A stretch of DNA of 64,000 bases from Lawsonibacter hominis (lineage in GTDB: Bacteria; Bacillota; Clostridia; Oscillospirales; Oscillospiraceae): contig NZ_JACOPP010000007.1 in assembly GCF_014287895.1 (NCBI RefSeq), positions 66,768-130,767 on the forward strand. Reading direction: 5' to 3'. This document shows, piece after piece, positions 8,349 through 18,585 of the stretch; positions within the stretch are counted from its first letter, which is position 1; every line of letters starts with the position of its first letter. The notes under the pieces are model-generated. The model was not told the DNA's origin. It was given only the letters and a program-made list of their open reading frames with translations, and searched no databases. The position numbers and the translations under genes were made by a program.

Positions 8349-8377
8349 TATTTTTTGCCCAAGCGCAGGTCCTATGC
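8349..8377 (-). promoter_or_regulatory. Possible sigma-G-type promoter of gpr
   Basis: Minus strand GCATA (fits the forespore sigma-G -35 GHATR), 17-bp gap, AAAAATA (weak fit to the -10). About 55 bp upstream of gpr. Suggestive only. Confidence 0.25.
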
Positions 8378-8407
8378 AAAAAAGTATGAAAAAATCGAAA
8401 AAAATAG

Positions 8408-8436
8408 TTGCAATTTTGGGGCTTGGCTGTTACAAT
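8408..8436 (+). promoter_or_regulatory. Promoter of rpsT
   Basis: TTGCAA (8408-8413), 17-bp spacer, TACAAT (8431-8436), about 60 bp before the start codon: a good sigma-A match. Confidence 0.75.
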
Positions 8437-8496
8437 AAATATCTGCACGGGCAAACTGTGTATCAAATCATATCGTCATCGGAGGAGGTGTTTGGT

Positions 8497-8760
8497 TTGC
8501 CGAATATTAAGTCTGCCAAAAAGCGTGTCCTGGTCAACGCAACCAAGGCTGCGCAGAACAAGGCCGCTAAGTCCGCGCTGAAGACCGACATCAAGAAGTT
8601 CGAGGCCGCGGTGGCCGAAGGCAACCGCAGCGAGGCCGAGGGCGCTTACAAGGTGGCCGTCAAGGCGGTTGACAAGGCTGCGGGCCACGGTCTTCTGCAC
8701 CAGAACAACGCCGCGCGCAAGAAGAGCGCTATGACCCTCAAGCTCAACAAGCTGGCCTGA
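8497..8760 (+). CDS. rpsT: 30S ribosomal protein S20
   Basis: 87 residues beginning MPNIKSAKKRVLVNATKAAQNK, basic throughout and typical of S20, which binds the 5' domain of 16S rRNA. The start is TTG at 8497: GGAGGAGG ends 8 nt before it and the family N-terminus begins exactly there, with no ATG available. E. coli rpsT also uses a UUG start, linked there to autoregulation. Own promoter upstream and terminator downstream make it monocistronic. Confidence 0.96.
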   Translation: MPNIKSAKKRVLVNATKAAQNKAAKSALKTDIKKFEAAVAEGNRSEAEGAYKVAVKAVDKAAGHGLLHQNNAARKKSAMTLKLNKLA

Positions 8761-8780
8761 CCGGACCTGGGTCAACAGAA

Positions 8781-8807
8781 ACCGCCTGCACATGCAGGCG
8801 GTTTTTT
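8781..8807 (+). terminator. Intrinsic terminator of rpsT
   Basis: ACCGCCTGCA / TGCAGGCGGT hairpin followed by TTTTTT. Confidence 0.85.
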
Positions 8808-8850
8808 GCTGCTTGATGCGGTTATCCTGTTACGGTGAGGAGGTGTTCCT

Positions 8851-9720
8851 TTGAAGGACCTGCTGCAAAAGGAGCCGGTCAAATTTGCCCTGGAACTGGC
8901 GGATATCTATTTTTCCAAGCGGGTGGCCCGCTCCGCGGCGGAACTGGCCTATTTCCTCATTCTCACCTTTTTCCCCATCCTCATCTGTCTCAACGCCTTT
9001 ATCGGTCTGCTCCACGTGGATATCAACACCCTGATGGAGGCCGCCGCTCCCTTTTTTCCAAAGGAAACGGTCAGCATTCTGGCCGATTACGTCAGCTATA
9101 TTACCACCAACCAGTCTTCCGGCCTGCTGGCGGCGGGGGTGGTGATGACGCTCTTCTCCTCCTCGGCGGCGTTTCGCGCCCTGATGAACATTATGGGCGA
9201 GATCTACGAACGCAAGAGCTACCGGGGCGTGTGGCAGATCGTGGCCAGCGTGGCGTTTTCCATCCTCTTTCTCGTCACGATCTACCTCTCCCTGGCCGTC
9301 CTGCTCACCGGCGAGTGGCTGTTTCAGCTGGCGGAGCAGCTGTTCCACCTGAACAGCGGCACCCTGCCCTGGGACTGGCAGTGGCTGCGCTTTCTCATCC
9401 TGTTCTGCCTGGTGCTCCTGTTCGTGATGGTAGTCTACCGCATGTCCGCCCCCCGGGGCAAGCCCCGTCCCCCCCTTCTGACCGGCGCGGTGCTCTCCTC
9501 CGCCGCCCTGGTGGCCGCCTCGGCCCTGTTCTCCTGGTTCATCGGCATGTCCTCCCGGTATTCCCTGGTGTACGGGTCCCTGGCCTCGGTCATCATCCTG
9601 CTGGTCTGGCTCTATCTCTGCGGTAATATTCTGATCCTGGGCAATGTGTTCAACTGCGTCTGGTACCGGCGCAAAAAAATACGCTATCTGAAAAAGCTCC
9701 GGGAGCAGGACGCGCCCTGA
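8851..9720 (+). CDS. YihY/BrkB-family integral membrane protein
   Basis: 289 residues with about six membrane helices. The family signature is seen in AELAYFLILTFFPILICLNAFIGLL near residue 28, in SSGLLAAGVVMTLFSSSAAFRALMN, and in the last helices YGSLASVIILLVWLYLCGNILILGNVFN. The family is often called 'virulence factor BrkB' or 'ribonuclease BN' historically, but its function is unclear. The start is TTG at 8851, with GAGGAGGT ending 6 nt before it. The C-terminus is strongly basic (RRKKIRYLKKLRE). Confidence 0.85.
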   Translation: MKDLLQKEPVKFALELADIYFSKRVARSAAELAYFLILTFFPILICLNAFIGLLHVDINTLMEAAAPFFPKETVSILADYVSYITTNQSSGLLAAGVVMTLFSSSAAFRALMNIMGEIYERKSYRGVWQIVASVAFSILFLVTIYLSLAVLLTGEWLFQLAEQLFHLNSGTLPWDWQWLRFLILFCLVLLFVMVVYRMSAPRGKPRPPLLTGAVLSSAALVAASALFSWFIGMSSRYSLVYGSLASVIILLVWLYLCGNILILGNVFNCVWYRRKKIRYLKKLREQDAP

Positions 9721-9764
9721 CCGCTCCGCCCCGCGGCCGCAAAAGCGGAAACGCCGCTTCTGCA

Positions 9765-9808
9765 GCAGCAAAGCCGTGCGCATCTGCGCACGGCTTTGCT
9801 GCGTTTTT
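9765..9808 (+). terminator. Intrinsic terminator after the YihY-type gene
   Basis: Perfect 18-bp arms (9765-9782 / 9785-9802) followed by GTTTTT. It lies between convergent genes and may also stop the rnhA transcript. Confidence 0.8.
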
Positions 9809-9809
9809 C

Positions 9810-10247
9810 CTATTGATACTTCCGGCTCTCCGCCACGGCCAGCTCGTCGCAGCGGTTATTATACTGGTTCTGGGCGTGGCCCTTGACCCAGTGCAGGTGC
9901 ACCGTATGGTATTCGCACAGCTCCAGCAGGCGCCCCCACAGATCGCTGTTCAGGGCCGGTTTCTTATCGGACTTGATCCAGCCCCGGGCCCTCCAGCCCT
10001 TGGCCCAGCCCTTCTCCAGCGCGTCGACGACGTACTTGGAGTCGGAATAGAGCTCCACGGCGCAGGGCTGCTTCAGCGCCTCCAGGGCGGTGATGACGCC
10101 GGTAAGCTCCATGCGGTTGTTGGTGGTGTGGGCCTCCCCGCCGGAAAGTTCCTTCTGAACCGCCCCGTATTGCAGGATGGCCCCCCATCCGCCGGGGCCG
10201 GGATTGCCGGAGCACGCCCCGTCCGTATAGATGGTGACCGTTTTCAT
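9810..10247 (-). CDS. rnhA: Ribonuclease HI
   Basis: 145 residues. Degrades the RNA strand of RNA-DNA hybrids. Catalytic acidic residues are visible: Asp9 (YTDGACSGNPGPGGWGA), Glu47 (NNRMELTG), Asp69 (LYSDSKYVVDAL) and the C-terminal Asp in NNRCDELA. WVKGHAQNQYNNRCDELA closes the domain. The ATG at 10247 has AAGGAGG just upstream. It is the last gene of the minus-strand gyr block. Confidence 0.96.
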   Translation of the reverse strand: MKTVTIYTDGACSGNPGPGGWGAILQYGAVQKELSGGEAHTTNNRMELTGVITALEALKQPCAVELYSDSKYVVDALEKGWAKGWRARGWIKSDKKPALNSDLWGRLLELCEYHTVHLHWVKGHAQNQYNNRCDELAVAESRKYQ

Positions 10248-10352
10248 ATACCCTCCTTGGGGGCGGTCCTGCCGCACGCGGCAGCGTGCGCCGGCCACTT
10301 CCGCCCGGTAATCGCTTAACCGCCTAGGGCCGGGATCGCCGGAGCACGCCCC
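10195..10352. repeat. 26-bp direct repeat: part of rnhA duplicated upstream of its start
   Basis: Positions 10195-10220 (inside rnhA, encoding part of CSGNPGPG) and 10327-10352 (non-coding, upstream of rnhA) match in 25 of 26 positions. It looks like a small local duplication. The gap between rnhA and the SHOCT gene shows nothing else. Confidence 0.7.
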
Positions 10353-10382
10353 GGCGCAGATGGCGGCTTGCCCCGCGGCCCC

Positions 10383-10742
10383 TTACAGCTCGTTCAAAAT
10401 TTCCTTCCGCTTCTGCTCGTACTCCTCCTGGGTGATCAGACGCTGGTCATAGAGCGCGCGCAGCTGTTCCAGCCGGGCCTGGGGGGAAGCGGGGGCGCAG
10501 GTCTGCTCCTCCGCCCCGTCCTCTTCGATGCGGATCTCGGGGCCCACATAGCTCTTGCCGAAGGCCTGATAAAAATTCATGCCCGTGATCCCGACGGCGA
10601 TCAGCGTCCAGAGGATTCCGAAGGGACCGAAGGTGGGAATCGCCACAAACAGGCCGATCAGCACGAAAAGGATCCCCACCACGCCGCCGAAGACGGCCTG
10701 GCTCTTACTGGGCCGATAGGTCATACGCCGGTTTCGTCTCAT
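10383..10742 (-). CDS. Small membrane protein with C-terminal SHOCT domain
   Basis: 119 residues. Two hydrophobic segments (SQAVFGGVVGILFVLIGLFVAI and FGPFGILWTLIAVGITGMNFY) are followed by an acidic linker. The last 31 residues (LEQLRALYDQRLITQEEYEQKRKEIL) fit the short oligomerisation module SHOCT. The ATG at 10742 follows the gyrA stop by 1 nt, with GAGGAGGG inside the gyrA end, so it is translationally linked to gyrA. A start at the next Met (MTYRPS) is possible. Function unknown. Confidence 0.75.
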   Translation of the reverse strand: MRRNRRMTYRPSKSQAVFGGVVGILFVLIGLFVAIPTFGPFGILWTLIAVGITGMNFYQAFGKSYVGPEIRIEEDGAEEQTCAPASPQARLEQLRALYDQRLITQEEYEQKRKEILNEL

Positions 10743-10743
10743 T

Positions 10744-13248
<2,505 letters not shown>

Positions 13249-13296
13249 TCAATAACAGCCTTTCTCACTCAAAAAGGATTTACTGGTCCCGGCTGA

Positions 13297-14151
13297 TCAG
13301 CCCGGCGTCTGCAGCATTTGGATCTGCTCCGCCGTCAGCTCCACATAGGGAATGGAAAGTTCCCTGGCCTCCCCCAGGTAGGGGGCCAGCCACGCCTGGT
13401 ATTGGGACGCGTCCACCGGATGATCCCACGTGATGTCCCCTTCGGTGGTGATGTAGTAGACGAACCCGGTCTTGCTGGCGTCCACCTCGTCCGGGTATCC
13501 CTCCAGGCCAAGGGCCTTATCCCAGGCGTCCACCGCGCCCACCTGCTGGTAGCTGTCGCTCTCGGGCAGGTATTGGTAGAGGAAGTAGGGCCAGAAGGAG
13601 CCGCCCTTTCCCTGGTTGTGGGACCAGCCCGCCATGACGGCGCCATTATCGTAAAAGGTCAGCAGGGGAAATTCCTCCAATTGCTTGCGAAGCTCTCCCG
13701 TCGCCTCGTCCCAATCATAGACGAAGCCCCGCTCCCCGGCCACGATTGTGGTGGTGTAGAGAAGGATCAGCTCCTCCCTCCCGTCCCCGTCCACGTCCCA
13801 GACGGAAAACTGATTTTCCGCCATCGCCTCTCTCTCACGGATACTTCCGATATAGCCGCCGGAATCGCCGGTCCCGTCGGGCAGGACCCCCGTGTCCAGC
13901 AGCTTGTTCAGCGCGGCGCCATAGGCCGCCCGGGCGGGGGCGTTCTCCTCGCTCAGCATGGACATCTGCGGCGGCTCCGAGGTCGCTTCCGGCGTGGGCG
14001 ACGGCTCAAGCTCGTCGGAAGGGCTGGGCGCGGGGGTCTGTACGGCAGCGGTGGGGGCCTGCTTCGGCGTATCCACAGCCGGGGTGCTCCCGCAGGCGGA
14101 CAGCGTGAGGCACGCCGCCGTGCAAAGGGCGACCACACTTGCTTTTTTCAT
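13297..14151 (-). CDS. Hypothetical lipoprotein between gyrB and gyrA
   Basis: 284 residues. A type II signal peptide with lipobox LSAC (Cys20) is followed by a low-complexity Pro/Thr/Ser/Glu linker to about residue 60. The soluble domain contains DVDGDGREELILLY, a Ca-binding-loop-like element common in surface proteins. No family name is recognised. It sits in the gyr block on the same strand. Probably anchored to the outer face of the membrane; role unknown. Confidence 0.7.
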   Translation of the reverse strand: MKKASVVALCTAACLTLSACGSTPAVDTPKQAPTAAVQTPAPSPSDELEPSPTPEATSEPPQMSMLSEENAPARAAYGAALNKLLDTGVLPDGTGDSGGYIGSIREREAMAENQFSVWDVDGDGREELILLYTTTIVAGERGFVYDWDEATGELRKQLEEFPLLTFYDNGAVMAGWSHNQGKGGSFWPYFLYQYLPESDSYQQVGAVDAWDKALGLEGYPDEVDASKTGFVYYITTEGDITWDHPVDASQYQAWLAPYLGEARELSIPYVELTAEQIQMLQTPG

Positions 14152-14173
14152 CTTGACGCCGCTCCTCTCCTGC

Positions 14174-16117
14174 TCAGTAGTCCAGATTCACGGCGTATTT
14201 GGCGTTGCGCTCGATGAATTCCTTGCGGGGCTCCACCTTCTCGCCCATGAGGATGGAGAACGTCTCGTCGGCCCGGATGGCGTCGTCCAGCTCGATGCGC
14301 TTCAGCGTGCGCTTCTCCGGGTCCATGGTGGTCTCCCACAGCTCATGGGGGTTCATTTCGCCCAGGCCCTTAAAGCGGGAGATATCCACCTTGGCGTTGG
14401 GGTTATCGCCCCGCAGCTCGCCGGAGATACGGTCCCGCTCCTCCTCCGAGAAGGCCAGCCGGGTGGTCTTGCCGCGGCTGAGCTTGAACAGCGGCGGCAC
14501 GGCGGCGTAGACGTAGCCGTGCTCGATCAGCGGACGCATGAAGCGGAAGAAGAAGGTGAGCAGCAGCGTGCGGATATGAGAGCCGTCCACATCGGCATCG
14601 GCCATAATGATGACCTTGTGATAGCGCAGCCTGCTCACGTCGAACTCGTCCCCGATGCCCGCGCCCAGCGCGGTGATGACGGGCTGAAGCTTGTCGTTTC
14701 CATAGACCTTGTCGGCCCTGGCCTTCTCCACGTTGAGCATCTTGCCCCACAGGGGGAGGATGGCCTGGAAGCGGGAATCCCGGCCCTGGGTGGCCGAGCC
14801 GCCGGCGGAATCGCCCTCGACGATATAGATTTCGGTCAGTTCGGGGTTGTTTTCATTGCAGTCCCGCAGTTTATCGGGCATGGCGGCTCCGCCCAGCGCG
14901 GTCTTGCGGCGGATGGACTCCCGGGCCTTGCGGGCGGCCTCCCGGGCGCGGTTGGCCATCAGCGCCTTGTCCAGGATCGCCTTGCCCACCCCCGGGTTCT
15001 CCTCCAGAAATTCCTCCAGCTTGTCGCTGACGATACCCGCCACCAGGGTGCGGATCTCCGAGTTGCCCAGCTTGGCCTTGGTCTGGCCCTCAAACTGGGC
15101 GTCGGTGAGCTTGACGGAGATGATGCAGGTAAGGCCCTCCCGGCAGTCTTCGCCGGAGACCTTCTCCTCGTCCTTGAGAATCTTCATCTTTTTGCCGTAG
15201 TTGTTGAGAACGGTGGTCAGCGCCCGCTTAAAGCCCTCCTCGTGCATGCCGCCTTCCGGGGTGTGCACGTTGTTGGCAAAGGAGATGATGCTCTCGTTAT
15301 ACCCGTCGTTGTACTGGAAGGCCACCTCCGCCATGGAGTCTTCCCGGCTGCCGGACATATACACCACGCTGTCGTGGATGGGCGTTTTGGCCCGGTTGAG
15401 CCAGGTGACGAACTCCCGGATGCCGCCTGCGTAGTGCATCTCGTCGGACTGCTCCCGGCCGGCGCGCTCGTCGATAGTGCGGATGCGCACGCCCGCGTTG
15501 AGGAAGGCCTCCTCCCGCATGCGGGTATGAAGCGTTTCATAATTGTACTCGGTGATCTCAAACATGGACCGGTCGGGCTTAAAGACCACCTCGGTGCCGT
15601 GGCGCTCGGTGTCCCCCACCATCTGCATGGGCTGGGTCACATTGCCGCGGGAAAACTTCATCTCATAGATCTTCCCGTCTTTGTAGACCCGCACCTCCAG
15701 CCACTCGCTCAGGGCGTTGACCACGCTGGCGCCCACGCCGTGCAGGCCGCCGGAGACCTTATAGCCCCCTCCGCCGAACTTTCCGCCCGCATGAAGGATG
15801 GTAAAGACCACCTCCAGGGCGGGCTTCCCGGTCTGCTGCTGGATATCCACCGGGATACCGCGGCCGTTGTCCACCACCGTGATGATATCCCCCTCGGAGA
15901 TCTTTACGGTGATCTCGTCGCAGTACCCGGCCAGCGCCTCGTCGATGGCGTTGTCCACGATCTCATATACCAGATGGTGCAGTCCGCTCTCCGAGGTGGA
16001 GCCGATATACATGCCCGGGCGCTTGCGGACGGCCTCAAGCCCCTCCAGCACCTGGATCTCGGATGCGCCGTACTCATGCTCCACCTGGGTGGCGCCGTTT
16101 TCAAAAGTTTCAGACAT
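14174..16117 (-). CDS. gyrB: DNA gyrase subunit B
   Basis: 647 residues. GHKL ATPase features: LEAVRKRPGMYIGST, EIVDNAIDEALAGYC, VDNGRGIPVDI and the GLHGVGASVVNAL lid. The TOPRIM domain has EGDSAGGSATQGRD and DADVDGSHIRTLLL; the end is FKGLGEMNPHELWETTMDP. The ATG at 16117 (MSETFENG) has GGAGG about 9 nt upstream. The length fits the short Firmicute type without the E. coli insertion. Confidence 0.97.
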   Translation of the reverse strand: MSETFENGATQVEHEYGASEIQVLEGLEAVRKRPGMYIGSTSESGLHHLVYEIVDNAIDEALAGYCDEITVKISEGDIITVVDNGRGIPVDIQQQTGKPALEVVFTILHAGGKFGGGGYKVSGGLHGVGASVVNALSEWLEVRVYKDGKIYEMKFSRGNVTQPMQMVGDTERHGTEVVFKPDRSMFEITEYNYETLHTRMREEAFLNAGVRIRTIDERAGREQSDEMHYAGGIREFVTWLNRAKTPIHDSVVYMSGSREDSMAEVAFQYNDGYNESIISFANNVHTPEGGMHEEGFKRALTTVLNNYGKKMKILKDEEKVSGEDCREGLTCIISVKLTDAQFEGQTKAKLGNSEIRTLVAGIVSDKLEEFLEENPGVGKAILDKALMANRAREAARKARESIRRKTALGGAAMPDKLRDCNENNPELTEIYIVEGDSAGGSATQGRDSRFQAILPLWGKMLNVEKARADKVYGNDKLQPVITALGAGIGDEFDVSRLRYHKVIIMADADVDGSHIRTLLLTFFFRFMRPLIEHGYVYAAVPPLFKLSRGKTTRLAFSEEERDRISGELRGDNPNAKVDISRFKGLGEMNPHELWETTMDPEKRTLKRIELDDAIRADETFSILMGEKVEPRKEFIERNAKYAVNLDY

Positions 16118-16140
16118 CAAATAACCTCCATTGGGATATC

Positions 16141-16192
16141 GGGCGGCCAAAGGCCGCCCCTACAAAGCGTTGTAGGAGCCGCCTTCGGCGGT
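16141..16192. repeat. Short palindromic element upstream of gyrB
   Basis: Three adjacent small hairpins: GGGCGGCC-AAA-GGCCGCCC, TACAA..TTGTA and GCCGCC-TTC-GGCGG(T). It lies between remB and gyrB. It has the look of a small dispersed palindromic repeat; other copies were not found in this window. Confidence 0.45.
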
Positions 16193-16202
16193 CCGTCCTG
16201 CT

Positions 16203-16466
16203 TTATTCAAATAAATTGTTTTCCGCCCGGCCCCGCAGGGTGGCGGTGGAGAGCTGGGAAAGATAGACCACCGGCGCGTCCTGTCCGCTGCGGCAGAGCA
16301 CAAAGGACTTGGGCAGCTCGTCGGAGACGTTGATCACCCTGCCCTCCCGCTGGGCCTGGTCCAGCATCCTGCGGGTGCGGTGGGACGCGCTGGTGTTGTC
16401 CAGGTCGAAGATGCCCACCACATCCCGGTAGGGCACGACCACCGATTGTCCTAAATGCAGATACAT
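16203..16466 (-). CDS. remB: RemB/YaaB-like (DUF370) small regulatory protein
   Basis: 87 residues, MYLHLGQSVVVPYRDVVGIFDLDNTS..., matching the DUF370 family that includes B. subtilis YaaB/RemB. These proteins lie between recF and gyrB in many Firmicutes, and here the position is the same. In Bacillus the relative RemA binds DNA to activate matrix genes; the role of RemB is less clear. Assignment by N-terminal motif and synteny. Confidence 0.85.
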   Translation of the reverse strand: MYLHLGQSVVVPYRDVVGIFDLDNTSASHRTRRMLDQAQREGRVINVSDELPKSFVLCRSGQDAPVVYLSQLSTATLRGRAENNLFE

Positions 16467-16505
16467 ACGTCCGTTTCTCCTTTGCCTGCGGATACAATGC
16501 CGCTT

Positions 16506-16808
16506 TCACCGGCCGTCCACCACCCTGGGCCGCCAGAACCACTTCCAAAACCGCCAGCCGGCGAACAGGCCCGCCAGCAGCGCCAGAGCCGGCAAACCGG
16601 GGAAAAACAGCACCTGCGTCAGCGGGGAGACCTGCTCCGACGCCCAGAGGTTCCACCGTCCCGCCGCGATCAGAAGCGCCAGCACGGCCGCCGCCAGACC
16701 GGGCAGCACCCGCCACCGCTTTCTTCGGGTAAAGCGGCAGACCGCATATTGGATCACCGCCCCCAACAGAAACGGCAGCAAAACGAATCCAGCCAGGATG
16801 ATCGGCAT
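16506..16808 (-). CDS. Small hypothetical membrane protein between recF and remB
   Basis: 100 residues with three hydrophobic segments (IILAGFVLLPFLLGAVIQYAV, LPGLAAAVLALLIAAGRW, VLFFPGLPALALLAGLFAGW) and a basic C-terminus (RPRVVDGR). No family recognised. It interrupts the usual recF-remB adjacency, same strand. A gene is likely from hydrophobicity and operon position. Confidence 0.6.
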   Translation of the reverse strand: MPIILAGFVLLPFLLGAVIQYAVCRFTRRKRWRVLPGLAAAVLALLIAAGRWNLWASEQVSPLTQVLFFPGLPALALLAGLFAGWRFWKWFWRPRVVDGR

Positions 16809-16844
16809 AGCGTCCTCCTTCTCCCCCGCGCCGGGCGGCGGGGC

Positions 16845-17948
16845 TCACACCAGCGTTCCTGCGTGAATGTGGAAGGTCTTCCCCTCCCGCAGGCGCCCCA
16901 GCCCCATATCCTCGCAGCAGGTGATAAAGACCTGGCCGCTGGTGATCCGGCCCAGCACGAACGCCTGCCGCCGCGGGTCCAGCTCGGAAAGCACGTCGTC
17001 CAGCAGCAGCACCGGCCATTCGCCCGTCTCCTGAAAAAAAATCTCCCGGCAGGCCAATTTCAACGACAGCGCCGCCGTGCGGGTCTGTCCCTGAGAGGCA
17101 AAGGTCTTGGCGCTTTTCCCGTCGATCTCCACGTCCAAATCGTCCTTATGGGGGCCGGAAAGGCATTGCCGGGACTCCAGTTCGGCCTGCCGGTGCCGCT
17201 CCTGATGCTCCAGCAGCTGGGGCAGGATCTCCCGCGGGGCGGCCTCCGGATCGGTCACGGTCTTCACCGTCTCATAATGCAGCTCCAACCGCTCCCGGCC
17301 TCCGGAAAAATCCAGATGGATGGCGGGCGTGACCTCCCGCAGGCGCTTGACGAAGTGGGCCCGGTAATGGATGAGCACCGCCCCCGTCTGGGCCATGCGG
17401 AGGTTGAATTCGTCCAGCGCGTCCAGCAGGGAGGGCTTTTCCGTACCGTCCCGGAGGATGCGGGTCTTGTGCTCATAAAGCCTGCGGTACTCGGCCAGGG
17501 CCTCGGCATACCGGGGGCGCAGCTGGCTGATGCAGCCGTCCAGAAACCGCCGGCGCACCAAGGCCCCCTCCCGGATCAGGTACAGATCCTCCGGGCAAAA
17601 CAGAACGGTGTTCAGCACCCCCGCCAGCTCCCCGGCGGACTTGAGGCGCACGCCGTTGGAGAACAGCTGCCGCCGCCCGCCCCGGGAGAGGCGGGCCTCC
17701 AGCGTAAAATCCCGCTGCCGGGCGCTGACCTGGGCCTGCACAAAGGCGTGGTCCACCCCGAATTGGATCAATTCCCGGTCATACCGGGCCCGGTGGGAAG
17801 ACGCGGTGGACAAATACGCCACTGCTTCCAGCAGATTGGTCTTCCCTTGGGCATTCTCCCCGTAGATCACGTTGACGCCCGGGTGGAACCCGGCCTCCAG
17901 GTGCAGGTAATTGCGGAAAAAATCCAGAGAGATGGAGCGGACGATCAT
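16845..17948 (-). CDS. recF: DNA replication and repair protein RecF
   Basis: 367 residues. SMC-like ABC ATPase that loads RecA at gaps. Walker A is GENAQGKTNLLEA (about residues 30-42), the signature region LSGPHKDD, and Walker B VLLLDDVLSELD with the D-loop ...LDPRRQAFV. The ATG at 17948 overlaps the yaaA stop (ATGA). Confidence 0.96.
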   Translation of the reverse strand: MIVRSISLDFFRNYLHLEAGFHPGVNVIYGENAQGKTNLLEAVAYLSTASSHRARYDRELIQFGVDHAFVQAQVSARQRDFTLEARLSRGGRRQLFSNGVRLKSAGELAGVLNTVLFCPEDLYLIREGALVRRRFLDGCISQLRPRYAEALAEYRRLYEHKTRILRDGTEKPSLLDALDEFNLRMAQTGAVLIHYRAHFVKRLREVTPAIHLDFSGGRERLELHYETVKTVTDPEAAPREILPQLLEHQERHRQAELESRQCLSGPHKDDLDVEIDGKSAKTFASQGQTRTAALSLKLACREIFFQETGEWPVLLLDDVLSELDPRRQAFVLGRITSGQVFITCCEDMGLGRLREGKTFHIHAGTLV

Positions 17949-18157
17949 AGGATCCTCAGCTTCACGGGCCCGAGCTGGGCGGTATCCCCGCTGCGCAGCT
18001 TCCGCCCCCGCTGTGTGCAGACGGCCCCGTTGACCAGCACGCCGCCGGCCTGGATCAGCTCCTTGGCCTCCCCGCCGGTCTCGGTGAGCCCCTCGAACTT
18101 CAGCAGCGCGTCCAGACGGATAAACTCGGTGATGATCTTCACATCTCGCTCTTCCAT
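17945..18157 (-). CDS. yaaA: S4-domain RNA-binding protein YaaA
   Basis: 70 residues: DVKIITEFIRLDALLKFEGLTETGGEAKELIQAGGVLVNGAV is an S4 fold. It lies directly before recF as in Bacillus, with a 4-nt overlap. Thought to bind ribosomal RNA or assembling ribosomes; exact role not shown by sequence. Confidence 0.9.
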   Translation of the reverse strand: MEERDVKIITEFIRLDALLKFEGLTETGGEAKELIQAGGVLVNGAVCTQRGRKLRSGDTAQLGPVKLRIL

Positions 18158-18585
18158 GCGCCCTCCTTGCCCGCCAGGGCCTCAAATCGTTGATACAGCT
18201 CCGGCCGCAGCCGCTTGAGCGCGGCCGGCCGTCCCTTCTTCCGGTCGTAGAAAAAGTGGCGGCTCTCCCCCTCGCACCGCAGTGTCCCCGTCTCAACGTC
18301 CACCATCCGGTAAGCCAGGGCCAGCCTGGCCGGGGAAAGAGCGATGATGGTCAGAAAAAGATCCACATGCGCCCCAAAGCGGGTCATGGAACGGTAATGG
18401 CAGCTGACGCCGGTCAGGGCGATGTCGATGCCCGCGTCCACCAGCGTCTCATAGCCGCAGCCCAGCTGCTCCATAAAAGCGGTGCGGGCCTCCCCCATCC
18501 AATGGATATAATTCCCATGGTAGACGATGCCCATGCCGTCCGTCTCATAGAACTGAACTTTTCTGCGGTAGGGCCTCCGTTCCAT
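18139..18585 (-). CDS. Hot-dog fold acyl-CoA thioesterase (YbgC/4HBT type)
   Basis: 148 residues. The signature FYETDGMGIVYHGNYIHWMGEAR corresponds to the 4HBT active-site helix, with Asp16 as likely catalytic residue. The start overlaps the dnaN stop (TGATG) and its end overlaps yaaA by 19 nt, so it is embedded in the dnaN-recF operon. This is not the standard gene content there. The acyl substrate cannot be told. Confidence 0.85.
   Translation of the reverse strand: MERRPYRRKVQFYETDGMGIVYHGNYIHWMGEARTAFMEQLGCGYETLVDAGIDIALTGVSCHYRSMTRFGAHVDLFLTIIALSPARLALAYRMVDVETGTLRCEGESRHFFYDRKKGRPAALKRLRPELYQRFEALAGKEGAWKSEM

Noticed and set aside
13958..16333. Long plus-strand open frame opposite gyrB
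   Set aside because: Same antisense effect of GC-rich codons; gyrB motifs are complete on the other strand.
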